Shown here: positions 28,449 to 35,756 of the stretch, piece after piece
Numbering within the stretch: the stretch's first letter is position 1
Layout of the letters: the number at the start of each line of letters is the position of its first letter
Source: Duganella fentianensis
GTDB taxonomy: Bacteria > Pseudomonadota > Gammaproteobacteria > Burkholderiales > Burkholderiaceae_D
Direction: 5' to 3'
Assembly: GCF_009857835.1 (NCBI RefSeq)
Contig: NZ_WWCL01000001.1
Coordinates: 124,001 to 188,000 of the forward strand
Length of the DNA stretch: 64,000 nucleotides
Position numbers and translations under genes: made by a program
The notes under the pieces: generated by a model
Told to the model about the DNA's origin: nothing
What the model saw: the letters and a program-made list of their open reading frames with translations, nothing else
The model's database searches: none

Positions 28449-28871
28449 CTACTGCATTTGCTGCAGTGAGAAGGAGCCTAGCTTCCTGCTGCCCCAGCCT
28501 ATGGCATCGTAGCTGCCATGGATGACTTGGGCTTCGGCTTTTCCACTTAAAAACAGAAACCCATCACATACTTCGGTACGGCCCAGAGTGAGTGCACCAT
28601 TCTCCAGTTTGTAGGCTAGGGGGCCTGCTAATGGGAAAAATTCCTCTGCCTGAGCAGCTTTTGTCTCGACGAGGACACGCTTCCAAGTACCAGCCATGCA
28701 GGACCTGGCTGTTTCATTTGAAAAGCGGATGGTTGCTTCGGCCTTGATCTGATTGTCCGTGTTCGCGACGCGGAGTCGCCAGGTAGAGCTTAGATCTTGG
28801 GAGTGCGTCAAGACCGTAAGACAGGACATCCAGATCCCACCAAGGATTTTAGCCGGCAAAGAGATTTTCAT
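28449..28871 (-). CDS. Hypothetical secreted protein
   Basis: 140 residues from the ATG at 28869-28871 (MKISLPAKILGG), then a hydrophobic stretch and a plausible signal-peptide cleavage near THSQD. A strand-rich remainder with two cysteines (SCMAGTW and EVCDGFLF) that may form a periplasmic disulfide. I do not recognise the family. It is in an AT-richer stretch with its neighbours at 28.4-30.2 kb, which suggests acquisition by transfer. A longer upstream frame exists but starts before the signal peptide. Confidence 0.55.
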   Translation of the reverse strand: MKISLPAKILGGIWMSCLTVLTHSQDLSSTWRLRVANTDNQIKAEATIRFSNETARSCMAGTWKRVLVETKAAQAEEFFPLAGPLAYKLENGALTLGRTEVCDGFLFLSGKAEAQVIHGSYDAIGWGSRKLGSFSLQQMQ

Positions 28872-28935
28872 AGCGTCGCTGTCTATCAAAGTATAGTTTG
28901 TTGCCGTTGGCAGAACCCAGCAGTGAGAGCAATCT

Positions 28936-29526
28936 TTATTGCGTGTAGTGGTACCACGCCTTGTGGACAAACCTCACCAGGGAGAGATGATTTTCGTTCC
29001 ATACGTAGTATGAAATACCTCTCCTTTTAATATCCTCTTCCGGCGAACCAATCAGAATCAACAGTCGGCTATCCGCTTGAAATTTGATTGCTCCGGAAGC
29101 ATGCCAGAGGTCACCGCCCTCGAGTAGTTTCTGATGGACGTTGACCGCTACATTGGTAGTGACCCCAGCGGGATGAAATACCTTCCCCGTTACCGCGTCT
29201 ATTATTGCAAGCTGAGTACAGTCGCTTCCACAGCCCCATGTAGCAAGAATGAAGTGGCCAGCGAAGTTAGGCTTTTCCTTTGCCCACGCTTTAATTCGTG
29301 TGCGATATGCCTTCGTTAAAGGGGAGCCGGATAAGTCCGCGACAGCATTTTTGCCAGCATATCTCTTGGCAGGAAAATCCTGAAAGCGTGGCGCATCTGG
29401 CGGTAAGTCGCTGGGGCGAATAGTAACCTCGTTGTATCCGTCGTCTTCCGGAATCGCCCGAGCCGCCGAAGAATTTTGCGTAACTACAGTTACGAAAATA
29501 AATGCAAGTAATTTCCGAAATTTCAT
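28936..29526 (-). CDS. Conserved secreted protein of unknown function
   Basis: 196 residues with a signal peptide (MKFRKLLAFIFVTVVTQNSSA). The core FAGHFILATWGCGSDCTQLAIIDAVTGKV resembles a motif I have seen in many proteobacterial secreted proteins annotated as hypothetical; the CGSDC pair could be a disulfide or metal site. The end (SRLLILIGSPEEDIKRRGISYYVWNEN) also fits that family. Same strand as, but 64 bases away from, the 28449-28871 gene. Lower GC than flanking genes. Confidence 0.68.
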   Translation of the reverse strand: MKFRKLLAFIFVTVVTQNSSAARAIPEDDGYNEVTIRPSDLPPDAPRFQDFPAKRYAGKNAVADLSGSPLTKAYRTRIKAWAKEKPNFAGHFILATWGCGSDCTQLAIIDAVTGKVFHPAGVTTNVAVNVHQKLLEGGDLWHASGAIKFQADSRLLILIGSPEEDIKRRGISYYVWNENHLSLVRFVHKAWYHYTQ

Positions 29527-29668
29527 AGGACACTGTCGTATCGTAATGAGTAAACTGAATGGCTGTCGCCTGCTCTTGGCCAGCTACAGTTTTTTTTGCC
29601 TGCACGTCTCGTCATGGATGTCGACTCTTCGATGGAACATCTGCTACTAGCAGAATGCAGCAGTATGA

Positions 29669-29908
29669 CTAGTTGTTCACGGTGCGATGGCGTCGTAGCC
29701 ATTCGTCTGCGACATGGCCCATGTTTATTGGAGCACCGCTGCGTATCCACTTTATAAATTCACGGTCAAACTTAAAATCAGGACCGCACTGAGCAGACAG
29801 AAAGCGCCGAACGTTTTGGGTATTTCGATACCCGGTATCGATTTTTGTCGTACGCAAAATCTCCCCGCCGTGCCAATCAAATTGCATATCGATTGCTCCG
29901 TCGTTCAA
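29669..29908 (-). CDS. DUF6434-like small protein
   Basis: 79 residues. The stretch DWHGGEILRTTKIDTGYRNTQNVRRFL then CGPDFKFDREFIKWIRSG resembles DUF6434, which in larger proteins follows a SAP DNA-binding domain; no SAP domain is present here. The start lies inside the stop region of the next gene upstream (29905-30159), a four-base overlap that implies co-translation. Function unknown. Family call is from memory of the pattern. Confidence 0.65.
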   Translation of the reverse strand: MNDGAIDMQFDWHGGEILRTTKIDTGYRNTQNVRRFLSAQCGPDFKFDREFIKWIRSGAPINMGHVADEWLRRHRTVNN

Positions 29909-30159
29909 ACGTCAGTGGTTGTTTCTGGCTGCTGAACCAACTTCCTTATCTTCGTCGCTTTTTCAAAGTGGTCCAGTTCATGTTCTCGAATCCACCATTC
30001 AGCGGCTTCCATCAGTAACTCAGGATTGTCATTCTTGTTAGCGAAAAACGCGTAAAAGGACAAACCCACATCTGGTCCCTTCTTCGCTATTTTTTCATCA
30101 CAAACTGCAATCATCTTTTCCCTTAGAGTAGCTCTCATCTCTTTAACATTTTCACGCAT
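29905..30159 (-). CDS. DUF6500-like small protein
   Basis: 84 residues from the ATG at 30157-30159 (MRENVKEMRATL), chosen for a GGAA just upstream; an ATG seven codons later (MRATLREK) is also possible. The segment KKGPDVGLSFYAFFANKNDNPELL then AAEWWIREHELDHFEKA looks like DUF6500. Translationally coupled to the DUF6434-like gene. Function unknown; AT-richer than the chromosome around it. Confidence 0.62.
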   Translation of the reverse strand: MRENVKEMRATLREKMIAVCDEKIAKKGPDVGLSFYAFFANKNDNPELLMEAAEWWIREHELDHFEKATKIRKLVQQPETTTDV

Positions 30160-30435
30160 TGTTCCAAGCCAGATGTGCTTGCCGAACGTCCGCAAATGGC
30201 TGAAGTGGGGCGGCAATTCCGCCAGGATTTTATTGGCCGTGCTCTACTTCACCTACCCGATACCATGATTGGATAGACGCTTGAATAGTGGTGTAAGGTC
30301 CTGCACTTCAATTTGAAAGTGAAACCGGTTCTGCATTTGCCGCATGCTTGTTTCATAAATCCGTATCCCGCCATTGAACCGTCTGCTCCTGTCCGAATGC
30401 GTAGTAAATGCCTATCGGAGGACGCTGCAAGGGGC

Positions 30436-31299
30436 TCACTGCACGACCGATTTCCACGCTCTTCCCGATAGCCAGTTAAAGGCTACGCGGCCTGCTGCGT
30501 TCTCTTTTCCTGCGAGCCAGTGGTTGGAGGCCGGATTGCCACAGCCCGATACGCTGCTGGCATCTGCGCTGCCCTTAATCACTATCATGGCGACGTGGGT
30601 GGATGCAGCGGCGGCGAAGGGCGCGAGCGGGCAGGAGTCTTTGGTGTGATGAACCAGCAGCACCGGAACCTTGAGCTGGGTCCAATCCAGCCTGGACAGG
30701 CCGGGGCCGGCCGCTGCGGCCGGAGCGCCAGGCCCGGAAGCCCGATACAAGCCGGAAAACAGGACAGCCGCACTAAATTTGTCCCCCAGATGCTGCAAAA
30801 TCTGGCCAGCAGAGACGGTGCCGCGGCTGTGTGCCATCAGCACGAGACGTGCGCCCGGGTAGCGGCGCTGGAGCTCTTGCACCACCGCCTGCATATCCTC
30901 CAGATGTTTTGGCGATGTGCGGAATTCCTGAGTCATATCCTCCTGATCCGAAGGTCGGTCTATGACTGCGACCGCGACCTTTCCCCGCAACAGTGCTTCG
31001 CGCTTTTCTGAGAAGAGATAGGGATCTTTCGCTTTTGCAATGCCATTTTGTAAGCCCAGGCCGATGTCTCCGTCGCCGCCCGGGATCAGCAGGACGACGG
31101 TTTCAGGGGGGGATAGAAGAGGCTTCCAGATGAGCATGGATAGGCTTACGCCCGGTCGAGAATTGAGTGTGACCAACTCATCGGCGCAGGCATACGATCC
31201 GGTGAAGAGCGTGGCCAACGCGACCAGCATAGCAATGAGCTGATGCTGACTGCGCCTGAATACTGTCGCAAGCAATACGGCTACAGCCCTGATGCGCAT
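30436..31299 (-). CDS. Secreted alpha/beta hydrolase-fold protein
   Basis: 287 residues from the ATG at 31297-31299 (MRIRAVAVLL), with AAGGA upstream on the minus strand. A signal peptide ends near GSYACA. Nucleophile elbow AHSRG (Ser in MAHSRGTVSAG), an oxyanion-side LLIPGGDGDIGL, an Asp in LVHHTKDSCPLAP and a late His in SNHWLAG complete a plausible Ser-Asp-His triad. Two cysteines (DSCPL, SGCGN) may pair in the periplasm. Substrate unknown. Its GC is close to that of the host, unlike its neighbours at 28.4-30.2 kb. Confidence 0.75.
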   Translation of the reverse strand: MRIRAVAVLLATVFRRSQHQLIAMLVALATLFTGSYACADELVTLNSRPGVSLSMLIWKPLLSPPETVVLLIPGGDGDIGLGLQNGIAKAKDPYLFSEKREALLRGKVAVAVIDRPSDQEDMTQEFRTSPKHLEDMQAVVQELQRRYPGARLVLMAHSRGTVSAGQILQHLGDKFSAAVLFSGLYRASGPGAPAAAAGPGLSRLDWTQLKVPVLLVHHTKDSCPLAPFAAAASTHVAMIVIKGSADASSVSGCGNPASNHWLAGKENAAGRVAFNWLSGRAWKSVVQ

Positions 31300-31413
31300 G
31301 TATGGTTCCTTCATTTAAAGATCGGCTCTTGCTCGGACTCTGCTACTGCTGTAAAGAATATCATATTGGCAATCTTAAAAAATCGCACAATATCACCGGT
31401 ATGGAGTGCGTCC

Positions 31414-31441
31414 AAAAAAAAAGGCAGCCAGTGGCTGCCTT
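31414..31441 (-). terminator. Intrinsic terminator after the MFS transporter
   Basis: A 9-bp perfect stem (AAGGCAGCC/GGCTGCCTT) with a three-base loop is followed on the minus strand by at least seven Ts. It closes the beta-glucosidase/transporter unit. Confidence 0.9.
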
Positions 31442-31458
31442 GTCGGTCTTGAAGCGAT

Positions 31459-32811
31459 TTAGCTCTTCTGGTGGAACGGCGCGTACCACGTGATGAGGAA
31501 GGACGGGATGGTGGCTGCCATCACCAGCCAGAAGTAGTGCACATAGCCGAGCGCCTGCTGCAGGTGGCCGCTGACTACACCCGTGACCATCATGCATAGC
31601 CCCATCAGGCCGGTGCCGAAAGCGTAGTGGGTGGTGGTGTATTTGCCCGGTGCCAGTTGCTGCATCAGGTAGATCATGAAGCCTACGGAGCCGAAGCCGA
31701 AGAAGAATTTTTCGATCGCCACACCGGCGCAGATCACCACCAGATTCTGCGGCTGCCAGATGCTCATCAGCAGGAAGGTGACGTTGGGGATGTTGACGGC
31801 GCAGCACAGCACGAACAGGGTGGACTTCAAGCCGCGCTTGGCGACAAACAGGCCGCCCAACAACGAGCCCACCAGCACGGCGATCAGGCCATAGGTACCG
31901 TAGATCAGGCCCAGCATTTCATTCGACAGACCCAGCCCGCCCTGCGCCACAGGGTCGACCATGAAGAAAGGGCCGATCTTTTCCAGCAGGCCTATGCTGA
32001 GGCGGAACAGGAAGGCGAAACCTATCATCAGCCAGACATCGCGCTTCTGGAAGAAGGTGACGAAGGAATCCTTGAGCAGAAAGGCCGCCTGCGCTACCGA
32101 GGTGGGCGCGTTTTCCGCTTTGGCACCATCGGGCATCACGCGCGCATGCCACAGTGCGGCCACCACGATGATGGCGGCGACCAGGAAGAAGATGATGCGC
32201 CATGCGTCTATCCATTCGGCGCCGAAGCTGCCGGCCGCGTGGTGGAAGTATTGCGTGTGCAGCCAGCCGCTCAGGTACACCATGCCGCCCGAGGCGACGA
32301 TGGGGCCGATGTTCCAGCTCAGGCTCTGGATGCCGCAGAACAGCGACTGGGTGGGTGCGTCGAGCGAGGTCACATACACGCCGTCGGAAGCGATGTCCTG
32401 GGTGGCGCCCACCAGCGACAGTACGCCGAACAGGAACACCATGATGGCCATGTAATCGGGCAGCGACATGGCCAGCGCCACGCCGGCAAAGCCGGCGGCG
32501 ATAATCAGCTGGCTGCACAGCACGAAGAATTTCTTGGTGCGGTACATTTCCACGAAGGGCGCGAACAGGGGCTTGATGGTGTAGGCCAGTATCAGGTAGC
32601 TGGCGTACTGCGCGGCCTGACCATTATCCATGCCGAGGTTCTTGAACATGATGGAGGTGACGCTGGTGAGCATCATGTAGGTCAGGGCCATGGTGAAGTA
32701 GCCGCTCGGTACCCACAGCATGGGCGTGCCGCGCGTGAACATGGCGCGCAGCAGGGAAGGGGGCTGCTGCGCCTCGGCGGCGGGCGGCAGGGTGGATGGA
32801 GCAGTGGGCAT
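31459..32811 (-). CDS. MFS transporter (AmpG/SLC45-like), probable sugar or glucoside importer
   Basis: 450 residues with about 12 membrane segments. Segment 1 region WVPSGYFTMALTYMMLT, LAYTIKPLFAPFVEMYRTKK in the A-motif region, and ATQDIASDGVYV resemble AmpG-like muropeptide and disaccharide permeases. Directly downstream of the GH1 beta-glucosidase in the same direction, 102 bases away, although a terminator hairpin lies between them. Taken together with the TonB receptor it would move the sugar across the inner membrane. Substrate inferred only from context. Confidence 0.82.
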   Translation of the reverse strand: MPTAPSTLPPAAEAQQPPSLLRAMFTRGTPMLWVPSGYFTMALTYMMLTSVTSIMFKNLGMDNGQAAQYASYLILAYTIKPLFAPFVEMYRTKKFFVLCSQLIIAAGFAGVALAMSLPDYMAIMVFLFGVLSLVGATQDIASDGVYVTSLDAPTQSLFCGIQSLSWNIGPIVASGGMVYLSGWLHTQYFHHAAGSFGAEWIDAWRIIFFLVAAIIVVAALWHARVMPDGAKAENAPTSVAQAAFLLKDSFVTFFQKRDVWLMIGFAFLFRLSIGLLEKIGPFFMVDPVAQGGLGLSNEMLGLIYGTYGLIAVLVGSLLGGLFVAKRGLKSTLFVLCCAVNIPNVTFLLMSIWQPQNLVVICAGVAIEKFFFGFGSVGFMIYLMQQLAPGKYTTTHYAFGTGLMGLCMMVTGVVSGHLQQALGYVHYFWLVMAATIPSFLITWYAPFHQKS

Positions 32812-32871
32812 GGTGTCGTCCTCAGGAAACTGGTGAGATATATAGCACAGACTCTGCGGCCTGTTGAATGG

Positions 32872-32896
32872 AAAACGCCGGCTCGCAAGCCGGCGT
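32872..32896 (-). terminator. Terminator between beta-glucosidase and MFS gene
   Basis: A 9-bp stem (ACGCCGGCT/AGCCGGCGT, 32875-32883 with 32888-32896) and four-base loop, followed by TTTTCC on the minus strand. The short T-run suggests partial termination and so a lower level of the transporter. Confidence 0.65.
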
Positions 32897-32913
32897 GGTG
32901 CTAATGGACTGAA

Positions 32914-34242
32914 TCAGGCATTGCCGGAGCGCTGCAGTTTCAGATACTCGCGGTACCAGTGGGCGCTGTGCTTGAGCGTGCGCTGCTGGGTGGCGTAATC
33001 GACATGGACGATGCCGAAGCGCTTGGCGTAGCCGGAGTTCCATTCGAAGTTATCGAGCAGGCTCCAGAGGAAATAGCCCTGCACGTTCACGCCTTGCTGC
33101 ATGGCGTCCTTGAGCGCCTTGAGGTGGCGCTCGACGAAATCGATGCGGGCCGTATCGGCCACTTCGCCGTGGACGATGCGATCCGGGCTGGCCATGCCGT
33201 TTTCGGTGATGTAGATGGGCGGCAGATCGTATTCGGCCTTCAGCTTGAGCAGCAGCTCCGTCAGGCCGTCCGGATAGATTTCCCAGTCCATGTCGGTCTT
33301 GCCCAGTTTGCACTCGGGCTGGCGCGGCGGCGTTTCGGCGCTGCAGTAGGCGCGGAAGTAGTAGTTCACGCCGAGGAAGTCGATCTTCTGCTGGATATCC
33401 TTGAAGTCTTCCGGATGCACGTCCGGTGCATTGGCGCCATGGCCCTGCAAGGCCAGCGCCGGGTAGCGGCCTTTGAAGATGGGGTCCATAAACCATTGCA
33501 CGGAACGGGCATATTCGAATTCGGCCATGGCTTTGTCGGCCGCGCTATCGGTGGCAGGATCGGCCGTCCATTGATTGAGCACGATGCCCAGCTGGGCGCT
33601 GCAGCCGACGGCGCGCATGGCCTGGATGGCCAGCCCGTGCGACAGCAGCAGGTGGTGCGACACCTGGATCGACTGCTTGAGGTCGGCCACGCCCGGTGCG
33701 AACTGGGCATTGCCGTAGCCGAGATTGGCCGTGCACCACGGTTCATTATGGGTTGAAATCGTTTTCACGCGATCGCCAAAACGACGCGCTACTTCGGCGG
33801 CATAATCGGCGAACCGATACGCCGTTGCGCGATTGAGCCAGCCGCCTTCTTCCTGCAGGCCCTGTGGCAGATCCCAGTGGTAGAGCGTGATGTGGGCACT
33901 GATGCCGTGCTGCTCCAGCTCCGTCAGCAGTCTGTCGTAGAAAGCGAAACCGGCTTCGTTCCAGTCCCCTTTGCCGGCCGGCTGCACGCGCGACCAGGCC
34001 ATCGAAAAGCGGTAGGCATCCACCCCCAGTCCCGCCATGATGGCCACGTCTTCAGGGTAGCGGTGGTAGTGGTCGCAGGCGATATCGCCATTGCTGCCGT
34101 CGATGATGGTGCCGCTGCGGTGGCTGAAGGTATCCCAGATGGACGGGCCTTTGCCGTCGGCGCTGGCCCCGCCTTCGATCTGGAAGGCGCTGGTGGCAAC
34201 GCCCCAGAGGAAAGTGGGCGGAAATTGGGTGAACTCGGTCAT
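32914..34242 (-). CDS. GH1 beta-glucosidase
   Basis: 442 residues, a normal length for glycoside hydrolase family 1. N-terminal signature FLWGVATSAFQIEGG; acid/base Glu167 in THNEPWC; nucleophile Glu347 in YITENGM; late GYFLWSLLDNFEW that shapes the glucone subsite. No signal peptide, so cytoplasmic, acting on imported cellobiose or aryl beta-glucosides. A perfect LacI-type operator lies 53 bases before its ATG and another inside codons 159-163. An MFS permease follows. Confidence 0.95.
   Translation of the reverse strand: MTEFTQFPPTFLWGVATSAFQIEGGASADGKGPSIWDTFSHRSGTIIDGSNGDIACDHYHRYPEDVAIMAGLGVDAYRFSMAWSRVQPAGKGDWNEAGFAFYDRLLTELEQHGISAHITLYHWDLPQGLQEEGGWLNRATAYRFADYAAEVARRFGDRVKTISTHNEPWCTANLGYGNAQFAPGVADLKQSIQVSHHLLLSHGLAIQAMRAVGCSAQLGIVLNQWTADPATDSAADKAMAEFEYARSVQWFMDPIFKGRYPALALQGHGANAPDVHPEDFKDIQQKIDFLGVNYYFRAYCSAETPPRQPECKLGKTDMDWEIYPDGLTELLLKLKAEYDLPPIYITENGMASPDRIVHGEVADTARIDFVERHLKALKDAMQQGVNVQGYFLWSLLDNFEWNSGYAKRFGIVHVDYATQQRTLKHSAHWYREYLKLQRSGNA
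33754..33767. promoter_or_regulatory. Intragenic LacI-type operator in the beta-glucosidase gene
   Basis: Read on the minus strand this is TGAAAACGATTTCA, identical to operator 1 at 25780. It encodes V159-K-T-I-S163 and uses the Ser codon TCA, which looks uncommon for this gene. It lies about 540 bp downstream of the promoter-side operator, a distance compatible with DNA looping as in the lac O1/O2 pair. Confidence 0.6.
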
Positions 34243-34295
34243 TTTTGTGCCGTTTTGTGGGTGAACAGGGGTGCGTACGGTCTATTCCAACGTTC

Positions 34296-34309
34296 TGAAA
34301 ACGTTTTCA
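34296..34309. promoter_or_regulatory. LacI-type operator upstream of the beta-glucosidase
   Basis: Perfect TGAAAACGTTTTCA, identical to operator 3 near 25.8 kb, 53 bases before the beta-glucosidase ATG. Links this gene to the receptor/halogenase pair 8 kb away. Confidence 0.82.
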
Positions 34310-34371
34310 TGTCTCCTGATGCGATTAAACCCGAACTCAATCTGGGTGTCAATCATTTGCTGAAAACAGCC

Positions 34372-34380
34372 TGATATAAT
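34372..34380 (+). promoter_or_regulatory. Extended -10 promoter of trmB
   Basis: TGATATAAT carries a perfect TATAAT preceded by the TG extension, 32 bases before the trmB ATG. No clear -35. Confidence 0.6.
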
Positions 34381-34412
34381 GCGGCCTCATTGAATTTCTG
34401 TCTGTTTATCCC

Positions 34413-35132
34413 ATGTCTTCCGAAACTCCAAAAGACGGCCCAGCGCGGCCTATGCTGTACGACCCGACCGAACACCGCATCCGCAGCTTCGTGACCCGTG
34501 CCGGTCGCCTGTCGACGGCGCAGGCGCGTGCGCTGGAAGAACTGGGACCGCAGTTCCTGATCGAATACAGCAAGGCGCCGCTCGACTATGCGCAGGCTTT
34601 CGGCCGCAAGGCGCCGGTAGTGCTGGAGATCGGCTTCGGCATGGGCGGCACCACGGCGCACATCGCTGCGGCCATGCCGGAGAAAGACTTCATCGGCGTG
34701 GAAGTGCATACGCCGGGCGTGGGCAGCCTGCTCAAGCTGATCGGCGAGCAGGGCCTGACGAATCTGAAAGCGATTCAGCACGACGCGGTAGAAGTGCTGA
34801 ACCAGATGATTCCCGATGGCTCGCTGCATGGCGTGCACATTTTCTTCCCTGACCCGTGGCACAAGGCGCGCCATAACAAGCGCCGCCTGATACAGGGCCC
34901 GTTCGTGGAACTGCTGGTGAAGAAGCTGGAAGTGGGCGGCTACCTGCACTGCGCCACCGACTGGGAAGACTACGCGGTACAGATGCTGGAAGTGCTGGGT
35001 GCGGAACAGCGCCTGCAGAATACGGCCGATGGCTATGCGCCGCAACCGGCCTATCGTCCGCTGACCAAGTTCGAAAACCGCGGCCTCAAGCTGGGCCACG
35101 GCGTGTGGGATCTGGTATTCACCAAGAAGTAA
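34413..35132 (+). CDS. trmB: tRNA (guanine-N7-)-methyltransferase
   Basis: Methylates G46 in the tRNA variable loop using SAM. 239 residues, the usual length. SAM loop [15 protein letters not shown], then [12 protein letters not shown], and the catalytic segment [19 protein letters not shown] typical of TrmB; the end GHGVWDLVF also fits. It is single, with its own promoter, and divergent from the beta-glucosidase. Confidence 0.96.
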   Translation: MSSETPKDGPARPMLYDPTEHRIRSFVTRAGRLSTAQARALEELGPQFLIEYSKAPLDYAQAFGRKAPVVLEIGFGMGGTTAHIAAAMPEKDFIGVEVHTPGVGSLLKLIGEQGLTNLKAIQHDAVEVLNQMIPDGSLHGVHIFFPDPWHKARHNKRRLIQGPFVELLVKKLEVGGYLHCATDWEDYAVQMLEVLGAEQRLQNTADGYAPQPAYRPLTKFENRGLKLGHGVWDLVFTKK

Positions 35133-35192
35133 GCCGGGCCGGCCGCTGCGCCGGACGGGCTGGCGGCCGGACTGTGCGTCCGGTAGGCCGCG

Positions 35193-35702
35193 CTAGCGTT
35201 CCAGCGGCTCCATATCCAGCACCACCACATAGGCAAGACGGCCATTCTGCCACTTGCCGCCACCCCGCACCTGCGCATCGCAGGTAGTGCTCTGGCCTTC
35301 GGCCTCTTTGCGTTTCAGATGTTCGCGGAAGGTCACGGCTGCCTTGGGCGACAGATAGCCCACCATGCGGCCGGCCAGAAATACCGCTACTGCCGCACTT
35401 TCATACGGGTTCACATCATCGGGTACCAGCGTGGCCAGATAAGGCACGGCGGCTGCCTGATCGCCATGCTCGCCCGCCAGCTCCTTCAGGGCAGGCTGGT
35501 AGCGGGATTCCATCATCACTTCCACCAGATAGCGGCCATCATCGGACCAGTGCAGTGCGGCCGGTCCGGCCGGCAGCGTGGGCTCATATGGCGTGGCCGG
35601 CATAGGCGGCAGCACCATGGGCCGGGCCGGATTGGTCTTGATGATCGTGCGTATGGCGAAAGCCGCAGCAGCGACGACCAGCAGGGTGAGAGCGATTTCC
35701 AT
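35193..35702 (-). CDS. HIRAN-like protein with N-terminal membrane anchor
   Basis: 169 residues from the ATG at 35700-35702 (MEIALTLLVVAAAAFAI), giving one N-terminal membrane segment; an ATG five codons earlier is possible. The C-terminal part (LATLVPDDVNPYESAAVAVFLAGRMVGYLSPK) follows the HIRAN pattern (NPYDxxAVxVxxxGxxVGYL), a small domain found with helicases or alone. A transmembrane HIRAN protein is less usual; DNA binding is therefore doubtful. Function unknown. It sits 54 bases downstream of the amidohydrolase gene. Confidence 0.65.
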   Translation of the reverse strand: MEIALTLLVVAAAAFAIRTIIKTNPARPMVLPPMPATPYEPTLPAGPAALHWSDDGRYLVEVMMESRYQPALKELAGEHGDQAAAVPYLATLVPDDVNPYESAAVAVFLAGRMVGYLSPKAAVTFREHLKRKEAEGQSTTCDAQVRGGGKWQNGRLAYVVVLDMEPLER

Positions 35703-35756
35703 GACTATGCCATTCAACTAAAGGCCGACATCTTAACCCATACGCAGCAGCGCGTA

